NCBI GenBank assembly: GCA_039180525.1
Contig: JBCDDF010000035.1
Coordinates: forward strand, 1-33,592
Direction: 5' to 3'
Length of the DNA: 33,592 nt
Source of the DNA: Halovulum sp039180525
GTDB lineage: Bacteria > Pseudomonadota > Alphaproteobacteria > Rhodobacterales > Rhodobacteraceae
In this document: positions 24,017-33,257 of the stretch, piece by piece
Numbering within the stretch: position 1 is the stretch's first letter
How the letters are laid out: each line of letters starts with the position of its first letter
Made by a program: the position numbers and the translations under genes
Notes under the pieces: generated by a model
The model's input: only the letters and a program-made list of their open reading frames with translations
What the model was told of the DNA's origin: nothing
Database searches by the model: none

Positions 24017-24527
24017 CCGCGCGGCGCACGAAGGCCCTGGCACGCGCGGCTCGCGGTCCATCGCCGAGGGGCCATCCAACGCAGGTCCATCGCCTTGCGG
24101 GCCGCGCCCAGACCGCCCTTCGGCCCGCTTTGGCCGGGCAGAGACACCGCGGCGGCTGCATCCCCGGTGGTCCCCATGGAGGATTCCTGAGAGGCCGGCC
24201 GCGTGTGCGACGCCTGGTGTGCGACCCTTACGCCAACCCGGCCTGGCGAAACTCTAGGATCAAGGGCCACCCCAACTTCCCAGCGCACGATCTTCGATTT
24301 CAAGCCTGGGATCCCATTCGGGATACGCCGGTGCTTTCTAAACGGAAGGGACCGTCATACGCGCCACTACGCACCCTAAGCGCTTACAGATACATACATA
24401 TTCTTGCATTGATTGCATTTGCGTCACACGAAAGACCGCCCGCACTCTGGCAAAAAAAGCCACAACTCTATGGAATCACAAGGGAACCGCGTTGTCCGGT
24501 GGCCCTTCGACATGATAGCCGCCGTTC
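24017..24527. other. 511-base region between dprA and the glycosyltransferase gene
   Basis: No gene was recognised in any frame. From about 24340 the composition drops to more AT-rich sequence, with CATACATATTCTTGCATTG and the symmetrical TGCA-TTGAT-TGCA (24405-24418). This part probably holds the promoter of the following gene, but no clear -35/-10 pair stands out. The left part is GC-rich and may be decayed coding sequence. Confidence 0.5.
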
Positions 24528-25919
24528 ATGATTTCGCGCGTATTCCCTTGGGTCAACTGGTTGACCCTTTCGGCTCTGGCGGCGGTTCTGACGCTGGTCG
24601 CGACGCTGGTCGCCGGCTGGGATCGCGCCCTTTGGTATGACGAGGTGTTCACGCTTGGCGCCGCCGCCCCGGGGCGACCGATCGACTGGACCCCGATCCT
24701 GAACGACGTCCACCCGCCGGGGCACATTCTGCTGGTGCGCGCCGCCTCCGGTTTGGTCGGCGACGGCTTCGCGTTGCGCACGGTCAACCTGATCGGGCTG
24801 ATCCTGCTGGCCGCCGCTTTGCCGCACTACGCCCGCGCGCTGGGTCGAGACCGCCTGGCGCTGCTGGTGCTGTTGACGCTGTGCAACGGGTTCGCGCTGA
24901 CGATGCTGATCGAGTTGCGCGCCTATTTTTTGCTATATGCCGGCGCGGTGCTGGGCCATGGCTTGCTGCTGACGCTGTCCGCTGCGCGGCCGCACACACT
25001 GCCGCTCTTTCTGCTGGGCGCCGCGCTGGCGACGCTGCATTACTTCGGCGCGGCCATCGGAATGGCCCTTTTGAACACGGCGGCGGCGCTGCATCTACGC
25101 GCCGGTCGCGTGCGGGCCGCGCTGCCGGTGACCGCGGGGATCGGACTTGTCGTCGCGGCCGTGCTGAGCTGGATCCTTTTCAGCAAACGGCGGGGTCTGG
25201 CCGCCTACCAGGATTTCTGGATCGGGAACGATCCCGTGGCGCTGGCCGACACCCTTTCCCATCTGCCGCTTCTGGCGCTGCTGCTGGTACTGATCGCGGC
25301 GTTTCGGACCGAACCCGGCGCCGGGCAGGAACTCAGGCGCCACTGGCTGGCCGCGCTGGCGCCCCCGGCCATGGTGTTTGCCACCGCGTTGGCGATTTCG
25401 CTGGTTGTGCCGGTGGTCAGCTACCGCAACCTGATCGTCTGTGTGCCGGGCTTGACGCTCGCGGCGGCGCTGGCCTGCCCGCAGTCTTTGCTCGACCGGC
25501 TGAAAGCCTCGGCGCTGACGCTTTTGGTCGCGGTGCTCGTCGGCCTCTACTTGACCAACCTCGCCACCCGAGACATCCAGATGGTGGCCTGGGCGGTGCG
25601 CACCGCCGGCGCGCCCGGATGCGACGGGGTTCCGATCCATGTCATCCGCCCGGATGTGGTGGACGAAATGGCGCAGGAGTTATTCACACCCGACCGCCAT
25701 CGTCCGCTGCGCGACATCACCACGGTGGACCCCGCCGCGACCATGCCCGAGGACTGTCCGATAATCGCCATGGGCTGGCATCAGGACGGCACGGTCGATC
25801 AATTGCAGGCGTTCTTCGCCGCGCGCGGCATGCCCGTCGACATTCTTCCTCCCCCCAATGACCGGCTGGCCCGGCAGGGCACCCTTTTCCCAGGTTTCGT
25901 TGTCCGCCGGCGGCAATAA
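24528..25919 (+). CDS. GT-C fold membrane glycosyltransferase
   Basis: A 463-residue integral membrane protein with about ten hydrophobic segments. Near the N-terminus it has the GT-C signature: WYDEVFTL (Asp38-Glu39, the catalytic acidic pair on the first periplasmic loop) and then NDVHPPGHILLV. ELRAYFLLYAG also recurs in the ArnT/GT39/GT83-type group. Such enzymes move a sugar from a polyprenyl-phosphate donor to a lipid, glycan or protein on the outer face of the inner membrane. Donor and acceptor are unknown. The C-terminal 100 residues look soluble. There is no Shine-Dalgarno before the ATG, so the start is uncertain. topA follows after 73 bases. Confidence 0.75.
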   Translation: MISRVFPWVNWLTLSALAAVLTLVATLVAGWDRALWYDEVFTLGAAAPGRPIDWTPILNDVHPPGHILLVRAASGLVGDGFALRTVNLIGLILLAAALPHYARALGRDRLALLVLLTLCNGFALTMLIELRAYFLLYAGAVLGHGLLLTLSAARPHTLPLFLLGAALATLHYFGAAIGMALLNTAAALHLRAGRVRAALPVTAGIGLVVAAVLSWILFSKRRGLAAYQDFWIGNDPVALADTLSHLPLLALLLVLIAAFRTEPGAGQELRRHWLAALAPPAMVFATALAISLVVPVVSYRNLIVCVPGLTLAAALACPQSLLDRLKASALTLLVAVLVGLYLTNLATRDIQMVAWAVRTAGAPGCDGVPIHVIRPDVVDEMAQELFTPDRHRPLRDITTVDPAATMPEDCPIIAMGWHQDGTVDQLQAFFAARGMPVDILPPPNDRLARQGTLFPGFVVRRRQ

Positions 25920-25925
25920 CCCGGC

Positions 25926-25954
25926 TTGACTTGTCGCGGTGCCACACCCACTTT
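25926..25954 (+). promoter_or_regulatory. Candidate promoter of topA
   Basis: TTGACT (25926-25931) and a poor -10, CACTTT (25949-25954), are 17 bases apart. They lie just past the glycosyltransferase stop and leave a short leader ending in GGAGAG (25984-25989) before the topA ATG. Confidence 0.35.
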
Positions 25955-25992
25955 CCCGCGCCAAACCGCCCCCAAACCAGACCGGAGAGCCC

Positions 25993-28533
25993 ATGCCCGT
26001 CGTCGTCGTCGAAAGTCCGGCCAAAGCCAAGACGATCAACGGGTATCTGGGAAAGGATTTTACCGTTCTGGCCTCCTACGGCCATGTCCGCGACCTGCCG
26101 CCCAAGGACGGCTCGGTCGATCCGGAAAACGGATTCGACATGAAATGGGAGGTCGCCAGCGCATCCCAGAAACACGTGCGCGCGATCGCCGAGGCGCTGA
26201 AGGACGACGATGCGCTGATCCTCGCCACCGACCCCGACCGCGAGGGGGAGGCGATCTCCTGGCACCTGTTGGAGGCGCTGACCAAACGCCGCGCGGTAAA
26301 GAAATCGACCGGCGTCGCCCGCGTCGTCTTCAACGCCATCACCAAGACCGCGGTGACCGAGGCGATGAAGGCCCCGCGCGAGATAGACATGGAACTGGTC
26401 GAGGCCTATCTGGCCCGGCGCGCGCTGGACTATCTGGTGGGCTTCAACCTCTCGCCGGTGTTGTGGCGCAAGCTGCCGGGCGCGAAATCCGCCGGCCGCG
26501 TGCAATCGGTGACGCTGCGCCTGATCGTCGAACGCGAAATGGAGATCGAGGCCTTCGATCCCCGCGAATACTGGTCGGTGAAGGCACAGCTCAAGACCCC
26601 GCGCGGCGATGCGTTCGAGGCGCGGCTGACGCATCTGGATGGGGAGAAGCTCGACCGTTTCGACCTGGGCGACGAGGCTGCCGCGGCCCGCGCGGTCACG
26701 GCCATCGAGGCCGGCGACCTGACCGTCGCGTCGGTCGAGGCCAAGCCCGGCACCCGCAACCCGTCCGCGCCCTTCATGACCTCCACCCTGCAGCAGGAGG
26801 CCAGCCGCAAATTCGGCTTTGGCGCGCGCCAGACCATGAGCACCGCGCAGCGGCTCTACGAGGCCGGGCACATCACCTATATGCGGACCGACGGGATCGA
26901 CATGGCGCCCGAGGCGGTGATGGCCGCCCGTGACGCGATCCAGGATCGCTATGGCGCCGATTACGTGCCCAAGAGCCCGCGCATGTACAAGAACAAGGCC
27001 AAGAACGCGCAGGAGGCGCATGAGTGCATTCGGCCCACGGACATGAAACGCAGCGCCGACAAGCTGCGGTTGGAGGCCGACCAGGCCAAGCTTTACGATC
27101 TGATCTGGAAACGGACACTGGCCAGCCAAATGGCGGCCGCCCGGCTGGAACGCACCAGCGTCGATGTCACCGGCAAGAACGGCGTGAGCTTGCGCGCCAC
27201 CGGTCAGGTGATCCTGTTCGACGGGTTCCTGCGGGTCTATGAAGAGGGCCGCGACGATGTTGTCGTCGACGATGACGACAAACGCCTGCCGCGCATCGAC
27301 CGGGGCGAGGCGGCCCAGCGCCAGTCGGTGACCCCCGAGCAGCATTTCACCCAGCCCCCGCCCCGCTATACCGAGGCGACCCTGGTCAAGCGGATGGAGG
27401 AATTGGGGATCGGCCGGCCCTCCACTTATGCCTCGATCGTGTCCGTCATTCAGGAACGCGAATACGTCCGCAAGGATCAGAACCGCCTTATCCCCGAGGA
27501 CAAGGGGCGGCTGGTCACCGCGTTTCTGGAAAACTACTTCACCCGCTATGTCGAATACGACTTCACCGCGGGGCTGGAGGAGGATCTGGACCGCATCACC
27601 TCTGGCGATATCGACTGGCAGGCGGTGCTGGGCGGCTTCTGGAAGGATTTCTCGGCCGCGGTCGAAGAGACCAAGGAACTGCGCATCACCGATGTGTTGG
27701 AAAAGATCAACGAAGTGCTGGCGCCGCATATCTTCCCCGAGCGTGACGATGGCGGCGACCCGCGCCAGTGCCAGACCTGCGGCACCGGCCGGTTGAGCCT
27801 GAAGACCGCGCGCTCGGGCGGCGCCTTTATCGGCTGTTCGAACTACCCCGAATGCCGCTACACCCGGCCCCTGGCCGGCGATGGCGAAGGCAGCGATTTG
27901 GCCGACGGCCGGATCCTGGGCCATGACGAGAACGGCGAGCCGATCAGCCTGCGCCAGGGCCCTTACGGGATCTATGTCCAGCGCGGCGAGGCGGTCGAGG
28001 GCGGCGAAAAGCCCAAGCGCGCCTCGATCCCCAAGGGCACCGATCTGTCTGCGGTGGACCTGAACCGTGCGCTGCAGCTTCTGTCGCTGCCGCGGCGGGT
28101 CGGCGACCATCCCGATGGCGGCGTGGTGGAGGCCGCCATCGGCCGCTACGGCCCCTATGTGGTGCATGAAAAGCCGCCCGAGGAGGGCGCGAAGAAACCC
28201 ACCCGCGTCTATGCCAACATCAAGGACCCCGAAGAGGTCTATACGATCGGCATGAACCGGGCGATGGAGCTTCTGGCGCAAAAGGCTGCGCGCGGTGGCG
28301 GGCGCGGCGCGGCGGCGAAGCCCCTGCGCGAACTGGGCGACCATCCCGATGGCGGTGAGATCGCGGTGATGAGCGGGCGCTACGGACCTTACGTCAAATG
28401 GCAGAAGGTCAACGCCACGATCCCCAAGGAGATTGACCCGCAGGCGATCTCGCTCGACCAGGCATTGGAGCTGATCGCCGCCAAAGCCCCGGCCAAGGGG
28501 CGCAAGAAATCGACACGTAAGAAGGCGTCCTAA
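25993..28533 (+). CDS. topA: DNA topoisomerase I
   Basis: TopA relaxes negative supercoils by nicking one strand. The 846-residue product has an intact TOPRIM domain (VVVESPAKAKTINGYLGKDF, ILATDPDREGEAISWHL), the catalytic tyrosine in ITYMRTDGIDM (Tyr296) and KSAGRVQSVTLRLIVERE. One C4 zinc element follows (Cys593, Cys596, Cys615, Cys621), then two related C-terminal repeats built on GDHPDGG and GRYGPYV, and a lysine/arginine-rich tail (GRKKSTRKKAS). Single-zinc, repeat-containing tails are usual in alphaproteobacteria. GGAGAG fixes the start. Confidence 0.97.
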   Translation: MPVVVVESPAKAKTINGYLGKDFTVLASYGHVRDLPPKDGSVDPENGFDMKWEVASASQKHVRAIAEALKDDDALILATDPDREGEAISWHLLEALTKRRAVKKSTGVARVVFNAITKTAVTEAMKAPREIDMELVEAYLARRALDYLVGFNLSPVLWRKLPGAKSAGRVQSVTLRLIVEREMEIEAFDPREYWSVKAQLKTPRGDAFEARLTHLDGEKLDRFDLGDEAAAARAVTAIEAGDLTVASVEAKPGTRNPSAPFMTSTLQQEASRKFGFGARQTMSTAQRLYEAGHITYMRTDGIDMAPEAVMAARDAIQDRYGADYVPKSPRMYKNKAKNAQEAHECIRPTDMKRSADKLRLEADQAKLYDLIWKRTLASQMAAARLERTSVDVTGKNGVSLRATGQVILFDGFLRVYEEGRDDVVVDDDDKRLPRIDRGEAAQRQSVTPEQHFTQPPPRYTEATLVKRMEELGIGRPSTYASIVSVIQEREYVRKDQNRLIPEDKGRLVTAFLENYFTRYVEYDFTAGLEEDLDRITSGDIDWQAVLGGFWKDFSAAVEETKELRITDVLEKINEVLAPHIFPERDDGGDPRQCQTCGTGRLSLKTARSGGAFIGCSNYPECRYTRPLAGDGEGSDLADGRILGHDENGEPISLRQGPYGIYVQRGEAVEGGEKPKRASIPKGTDLSAVDLNRALQLLSLPRRVGDHPDGGVVEAAIGRYGPYVVHEKPPEEGAKKPTRVYANIKDPEEVYTIGMNRAMELLAQKAARGGGRGAAAKPLRELGDHPDGGEIAVMSGRYGPYVKWQKVNATIPKEIDPQAISLDQALELIAAKAPAKGRKKSTRKKAS

Positions 28534-29003
28534 GCCTGGTCCGGCGCGGGCTTCCGCGATTCGACCGGCAGTTTGCGTAAAAACTGCATCGTTTGCGTCC
28601 GCGGGCTGCCTATCTGCAGCAATTGACGCAGCGATCCGCGGTCGCTGACATAGAAAAAATCGAATACTAGCAATAAGTTGCCAGGCGTGCGCCTTCTCGC
28701 GCGGCGATGGCCGGGGCGCCGCGTGCTTGTGGTATTTTTATGGTCCTTGCTCCGCTCACGGCACCGTGATCGGCCGTCAAAACAGGATCAGCCTTGGCGT
28801 GAGACTCATTGATTTCGCACCACAAAACCTTTGCCGATCGCGCCGAATCGCCGGGCCGGAGCGGGACGTCGGACTGCCTAAAACTCTTCCCATTCTGCCC
28901 ATAAAGGCCCCGCGTTTCGGCCAGAGCATTCACCTGTCGTTAGCAAGGGGGCGCAATGCTGACGACGACTGGCGGTGGGTGCCGGTGGAGTGAGGAGTTG
29001 AGA
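28534..29003. other. 470-base region between topA and the outer-membrane protein gene
   Basis: No gene is supported. It holds a weak terminator-like hairpin at 28699-28739, a small stem CAGTTT/AAACTG (near 28568-28585), and an AT-rich stretch around 28650-28680. GAGGAG at 28992-28997 is the ribosome binding site of the next gene. Confidence 0.5.
28699..28739 (+). terminator. Weak terminator candidate downstream of topA
   Basis: GCGCGGCG (28699-28706) pairs with CGCCGCGT (28717-28724), including one G-U pair, around a ten-base loop. TTTTT follows at 28735-28739, ten bases later. The distance from stem to T run and the 165 bases from the topA stop make this uncertain. Confidence 0.3.
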
Positions 29004-29672
29004 ATGCTGCGTCGTTTAGGCCTGATAACCGCGTGCTGCCTGGCCCTGTGCGGGCCGGGATGGGGCGGTCAGACCATGCGGACGGCACCATTCTCTTTCG
29101 GCGAGACCGAATTCGGCATGTCGCGCATCGGCCGCATCGCGATTCCCGAGGCGGTGTTCGGGAACGGGTTCGCCATGCGCCTGCCCGTCCGGCAGGAAGG
29201 GGCGTTGGAACAGGTCCGCGCCGGCCAGTCGGTGTTGCGCGGTAAATCCCGCACCCGCCGCGGTGCGGTGCTGATCGACTACTACCTTCTCGAAAGCAAT
29301 TGGCGCCTCACCGGCGGCGTGGCGTTCGGCGGAGGCTATACCAGCTTTACCGGCGAAAACCTGAACTTGCACGACACCTCCACTGGGCAGCAGTATACGC
29401 TGATCGGATCCTACGAGGCCAGCGTGCGCCCCCGCGAGATGCCGATGCCGGTCGCCGCGTTCGGCTATCGCACCCCACTCGGCGGCCGGGTGCAGTTCAA
29501 TTTCGATCTCGGCATACAGATGAACGATAGCCGTTTATCGCTGGATACGTCCGAGTTTCAGGCCGACCCGTTGTTCGACCGCACCGATATCGAGGCGGCG
29601 ATACGTTCATTCAACGACGATCAGTCGCTGGTGACGCCTTTCGCCCGGATCGGGTTCAACATCCGGTTCTGA
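29004..29672 (+). CDS. Putative outer-membrane beta-barrel protein
   Basis: A 222-residue exported protein with no recognised family. It has a signal peptide (MLRRLGLITACCLALCGPGW). The mature part alternates polar and hydrophobic residues with many aromatic and glycine positions (WRLTGGVAFGGGYTSFTG, GGRVQFNFDLGIQMNDSRLS) and ends in FARIGFNIRF. A terminal phenylalanine with alternating residues is the usual BAM recognition signal of barrel proteins. ATG at 29004 with GAGGAG seven bases upstream is preferred over an in-frame ATG at 28956. Confidence 0.65.
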   Translation: MLRRLGLITACCLALCGPGWGGQTMRTAPFSFGETEFGMSRIGRIAIPEAVFGNGFAMRLPVRQEGALEQVRAGQSVLRGKSRTRRGAVLIDYYLLESNWRLTGGVAFGGGYTSFTGENLNLHDTSTGQQYTLIGSYEASVRPREMPMPVAAFGYRTPLGGRVQFNFDLGIQMNDSRLSLDTSEFQADPLFDRTDIEAAIRSFNDDQSLVTPFARIGFNIRF

Positions 29673-29924
29673 TCGTGCCTGCCGCCAAATGCGCCCTAAA
29701 CTCCGTTTGCCGTCTTCGACGCTGTCCGGCCGGTCATGGACACCGCGCCGGCGTCTGATCCCCGAACGGCCACCAATCGTAGTCGATACCCGACCCGATC
29801 GACGCAGCGGAAGCATCCGGGGCAGCGCCGCGACCTTCGCCGCGGCACTCATCCGCCAATACACGGGAAAGGCACCTCGGCCGGATCATAATCCCCGGGC
29901 CCAAAGCAGGCTTTGACATCTATC

Positions 29925-31094
29925 TTAGTAGGGAAGGCCAACATAGTTTTGTGCCAGCACCGACTGCGCCGCCTCATTGGTGGCTAGAAAGGAAATCTCC
30001 GCCCTCTGCATTTTACCGTCGAATTCCGATTGATCGGGAAAGTGATGCAACAGGCTTGTCATCCACCAACTGAATCGCTCGGCCTTCCAGACACGGGCCA
30101 AAGCGCGGTTTGAATACCTGGCAATGCCATCGCCGTCGCCATCGCCGTAGTAACGGACCAAGGCATCCGCCAAATAGTAAACATCGCTCGCCGCCGTGTT
30201 CAAACCCTTGGCGCCGGTTGGCGGAACGATATGAGCGGCATCGCCGCAAAGAAAAAGCCGGCCCCATTGCATCGGCTCGCAGACGAACGACCTGAGAGCC
30301 GCGAACGACTTTTCAATAGAAGGTCCGGTTTCGATCCTATCGGCATATCCACCCGGTATCCGGCGACGCAACGCATCCCAAAATGCGCCATCGGACCAGG
30401 CCTGAGGATCATCCGACGCTGCACACTGTATGTAATACCGGCTGAGCCGGTCATTCCGCATGGAACACAGGGCAAAGCCCGCATCTGAATTGGCATAGAT
30501 CAGTTCATGATGAACGGGTCGCGTCTCGGACAATATCCCGAGCCAGCCGAAAGGATAGACTTTTTCGTATTCGCGGCGAATGGCCTTCGGAATGGCCTGG
30601 CGGCTGACCCCGTGAAAACCGTCGCATCCCGCGACATAGTCACAAACAATGCGTTGTTCCTTGCCCTGTTGGCGAAACGTCACGTGGGGCGTATCGGTAT
30701 CGGCGTCGCAAATCTCCACATCTTCGACCTGAAAGATCGCCTCCGCGCCGTCAGCTTCGCGCGCTGCATAAAGATCTTTCGTCACTTCCGTTTGACCGTA
30801 AACCATCACTCCGGTGCCGGTGTGCCTTGCGAAATCGATCCGCATCTGCACCTCGTCGCAGGATATGATCGCACCATCATGCATTTTCCCCTGGGCATCC
30901 ATGCGCGCCCCAAGCCCAAGATCGCGCAGCTGATCGACCGTTCCCGTCTCCAAAACCCCCGCTCGAATACGCTGCAGAACATATTCCTTGGTCTTGCGTT
31001 CCAAAATAAGGTTGTCGATACCCGCCCGGGTAAGATGCTGACCCAGAAGCAGACCGGAAGGCCCACCGCCGATAATGACGACCTGAGTTCGCAT
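29925..31094 (-). CDS. pobA: 4-hydroxybenzoate 3-monooxygenase
   Basis: PobA hydroxylates 4-hydroxybenzoate to protocatechuate with NADPH and O2, feeding the beta-ketoadipate pathway. The 389-residue product matches the class A flavoprotein monooxygenases: GGGPSG (residues 9-14, FAD), ERKTKEYVLQRIRAGVLE, the DG motif in VAGCDGFHGVSR and LFLCGDAAHIVPPTGAKGLN. ALARVWKAERFSWWMTSLLH is specific to PobA. The gene follows the GntR regulator after three bases. GC content looks lower than in the flanks. No protocatechuate-cleaving pca gene is in the window. Confidence 0.96.
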   Translation of the reverse strand: MRTQVVIIGGGPSGLLLGQHLTRAGIDNLILERKTKEYVLQRIRAGVLETGTVDQLRDLGLGARMDAQGKMHDGAIISCDEVQMRIDFARHTGTGVMVYGQTEVTKDLYAAREADGAEAIFQVEDVEICDADTDTPHVTFRQQGKEQRIVCDYVAGCDGFHGVSRQAIPKAIRREYEKVYPFGWLGILSETRPVHHELIYANSDAGFALCSMRNDRLSRYYIQCAASDDPQAWSDGAFWDALRRRIPGGYADRIETGPSIEKSFAALRSFVCEPMQWGRLFLCGDAAHIVPPTGAKGLNTAASDVYYLADALVRYYGDGDGDGIARYSNRALARVWKAERFSWWMTSLLHHFPDQSEFDGKMQRAEISFLATNEAAQSVLAQNYVGLPY

Positions 31095-31097
31095 GGC

Positions 31098-31841
31098 CTA
31101 CTCCTTATCCACCTGATGACGGCCCTCGACCAAAAGGGACGTATAGACAGGGATTTGATTGGCGTGTTCCCGCATCAGCGTTTCGGCCCGAAAAGCATCG
31201 CGACGCGCGATCGCATCCAAAATAATGCGATGCTGCATATTGCCGAAACGCAACCGCATCAATTCCCGTTCTGCCCGATCCTCATTGAAAACAACCGTAC
31301 CCAATCCGAGAAGTGGGAAATGCTGAAGCCGGGCGAAGGCAAGGGAAATGAATTCGTTCTGACATTCACCCATCATCGTTTCGTGGAAGTCCGTGTTTGT
31401 GTCTTGATAAGAAACCACACATTTCTCTATCGGCAGGTTGCCGTTCAGAATTTCGTCCATGTCGTCCATCGCTCGGGTCAGGCGGGCAAAGGTGTTCGCA
31501 TCCATGCCGTCACGCGCGAGCGTTGCGGCGGCCAACCCCTCCAGCACCCCCCGGACTTCATAGGCCTTTGACAGATCGTCGAAACTGAACGACTTAATGG
31601 TAAAGCCTCGCCCGTCGCGCTTCTTGATCAGCCCTTCGACTTCCAAAGCCCGCAGCGCCAGACGCGCCGGCGTGCGCGACACCTCGAACATCTCGGACAC
31701 GCGAACCTCGGAGATAGTGGCACCGGCTTCAAGCTCGCCGTCCATGATCATCTGGCGCAGAACCGCCACCAGACGCTTGTCCGAGGTCGAAACCTCCACC
31801 GCGGCTTCGGCAAGCGATGTGCTGTGGTTCGGGTTTTTCAT
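31098..31841 (-). CDS. GntR-family regulator with FCD domain
   Basis: The 247-residue product has an N-terminal winged helix (about 22-80: LRQMIMDGELEAGATISEVR, FEVSRTPARLALRALEVEGL and the wing KKRDGRGFTIKSF) and an all-helical FCD ligand domain (AYEVRGVLEGLAAATLARDG, with later DFHETMMGECQN giving metal-binding His). FCD regulators usually repress aromatic or acid catabolism and release DNA on binding the substrate. It is cotranscribed with pobA, so 4-hydroxybenzoate or a relative is the likely effector. Known PobR regulators are of AraC or IclR type, so this control is uncommon. A dyad and promoter lie just upstream. Confidence 0.88.
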   Translation of the reverse strand: MKNPNHSTSLAEAAVEVSTSDKRLVAVLRQMIMDGELEAGATISEVRVSEMFEVSRTPARLALRALEVEGLIKKRDGRGFTIKSFSFDDLSKAYEVRGVLEGLAAATLARDGMDANTFARLTRAMDDMDEILNGNLPIEKCVVSYQDTNTDFHETMMGECQNEFISLAFARLQHFPLLGLGTVVFNEDRAERELMRLRFGNMQHRIILDAIARRDAFRAETLMREHANQIPVYTSLLVEGRHQVDKE

Positions 31842-31868
31842 CGCGATCCCGTCTGCATCGGTCCCTCC

Positions 31869-31896
31869 ACTATGTATCCAAAGTTATCCGAAACAA
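31869..31896 (-). promoter_or_regulatory. Candidate promoter of the gntR-pobA operon
   Basis: Minus-strand TTGTTT (31896-31891) and CATAGT (31874-31869) are 16 bases apart. Transcription would begin near 31862, about 20 bases before the ATG at 31841. The -35 lies within the dyad at 31884-31926. Confidence 0.4.
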
Positions 31897-31926
31897 ACCA
31901 GCATGAGCTGTTTTGGCGGCGGATAA
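31884..31926. promoter_or_regulatory. Nested dyad between gntR and the OsmC-like gene, candidate operator
   Basis: Outer arms TTATCCG (31884-31890) and CGGATAA (31920-31926) and inner arms CAGC (31899-31902) and GCTG (31907-31910) share nearly the same centre (31905). The region overlaps the candidate -35 of gntR and lies about 150 bases upstream of the divergent OsmC-like gene. The GntR protein may bind here. Confidence 0.4.
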
Positions 31927-32070
31927 GCGAAAAACGGATGCAAACATCGGGTACATCCGCCAGGCGCGGCAACATATGAACAAAGGACGCCTGGATCGGG
32001 GCAATGTGGTATTCGGCGACAAGCGTCGCGCGATCATCGTGCCCGCGGGCAGGCCATCGTAGGATCGGGC

Positions 32071-33252
32071 ATGGCGACACTCGGCGAGAATACACTGGGC
32101 CAGACCGGCGGGCCGTTGTTCTACCGGGTGGCCAACGCCGATGAAATCGGCTTCGTCGCGCCGCAGAACCGCAAGGGCGATGCGTTGCGCACCTGGGTTC
32201 GGTCGCTGTCAGGCTTTCAGAAGGAGGCGCTTATCCGATCGGCCCGCACCGGGCTCACCTGGCGCCTGGCCAGTGACGAGGGGGCCTATCTGAACGGTCA
32301 CGACGCCGCGCCATGCCCGCTGGCTTTCCTCACCTGTGGCATGATCGCGAGCTTCATGAACGAGATCCAGGCGCTGGCAAAGATGCGGGGCGCCCCCATC
32401 GCGGCGCTGCGTCTGACACAGGAAAACTACTACACGATGCAGGGTTCCATGCGAGATCGGACGATGGTCGGCGGGGCGGAGAACATCGAACTGAAAGTGC
32501 AGATCGATTGCGACCTGGACGATGCCGCCCTGCAAGCGTTTCTGGTGGACGCGACCTTTGCCTCGCCCTTAAACGGGCTGATGCGCGGGGCGATCCCCAG
32601 CCTGTTCAAGTTGGCCAAGAACGGGCGACGCCTGCCGACCGCCGCCGCGCGGGAATTGGACGCGCCGCTTTTGCCGCAACCGGAACGCAGCGGCACGGCG
32701 CTTGAGCGTATCGAACCGGAACTGGCGTTGCTGGAAAAGGGGGCGTTGTCACCGGCCAAACGGGTCGCCAAGGGCACCGCGGCGGGCGGGTCCTCGCTGA
32801 CCGACCATCAAGACCGCCGCCTGAACCCCGGCGCGACCGCGGTACTGCGCGCTGATGGGATGACGGAGATCACGCAGATGCTCTACTCCCCGCGCGGATC
32901 CTCGTTCACTTTCCTAAGCTCGGAGGATGGCCGCGCGCCCGACGCGGCAACGCTGATCTCGGCCGGGATCGGGTTTTGCTTCATGACCCAGTTCGGGCGG
33001 TTCGCATCTATGCTGGATCTGGATCTGCCCGAATACAGCATCTTGCAGGATACGCATTTCTCCCTGGGCGGGGCCTCGGGCTGCACCGGCACGGCCGGCG
33101 CGGCGGACCCGTGCGAAACCCATGTCTTTTTGCGGACGTCCGAGCCGGATGCCATGGCGCAAGAAATGCTGGATGTCGCGGAAAAGACCTGCTTTCTGCA
33201 TGCGTTCTGCCGGACCGATCTGAAAACCCGGCTGTCGGTGGAACGGCTTTGA
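32071..33252 (+). CDS. Tandem OsmC-like domain protein
   Basis: A 393-residue protein that looks like two OsmC/Ohr-type modules in a row. OsmC proteins are thiol peroxidases with two reactive cysteines. The C-terminal half is clearer: ISAGIGFCFMTQFGRFASM (Cys303 on the central helix) and DVAEKTCFLHAFCRTDLKTR (Cys374) match the two cysteine positions. The N-terminal half has APCPLAFLTCGMIASFMNEI (Cys82, Cys89), but where the second cysteine is expected it reads VDATFASPLNGLMRG, with serine. The substrate and redox partner are unknown. AGGA about 7 bases before the ATG supports the start. It is divergent from gntR-pobA. Confidence 0.7.
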   Translation: MATLGENTLGQTGGPLFYRVANADEIGFVAPQNRKGDALRTWVRSLSGFQKEALIRSARTGLTWRLASDEGAYLNGHDAAPCPLAFLTCGMIASFMNEIQALAKMRGAPIAALRLTQENYYTMQGSMRDRTMVGGAENIELKVQIDCDLDDAALQAFLVDATFASPLNGLMRGAIPSLFKLAKNGRRLPTAAARELDAPLLPQPERSGTALERIEPELALLEKGALSPAKRVAKGTAAGGSSLTDHQDRRLNPGATAVLRADGMTEITQMLYSPRGSSFTFLSSEDGRAPDAATLISAGIGFCFMTQFGRFASMLDLDLPEYSILQDTHFSLGGASGCTGTAGAADPCETHVFLRTSEPDAMAQEMLDVAEKTCFLHAFCRTDLKTRLSVERL

Positions 33253-33257
33253 GCCGC

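Noticed and set aside
25717..28344. Long minus-strand open frame opposite topA (875 codons)
   Set aside because: The plus strand encodes an intact topoisomerase I with all motifs; the antisense frame has no recognisable domain.
29734..29919. 61-codon minus-strand frame just downstream of pobA
   Set aside because: It lies close to the pobA stop but has no ribosome binding site or recognisable sequence.
30126..30149. 12-base tandem repeat in pobA encoding Gly-Asp-Gly-Asp-Gly
   Set aside because: The loop appears to have the same length as in typical PobA proteins, so it looks like local codon bias rather than an insertion.
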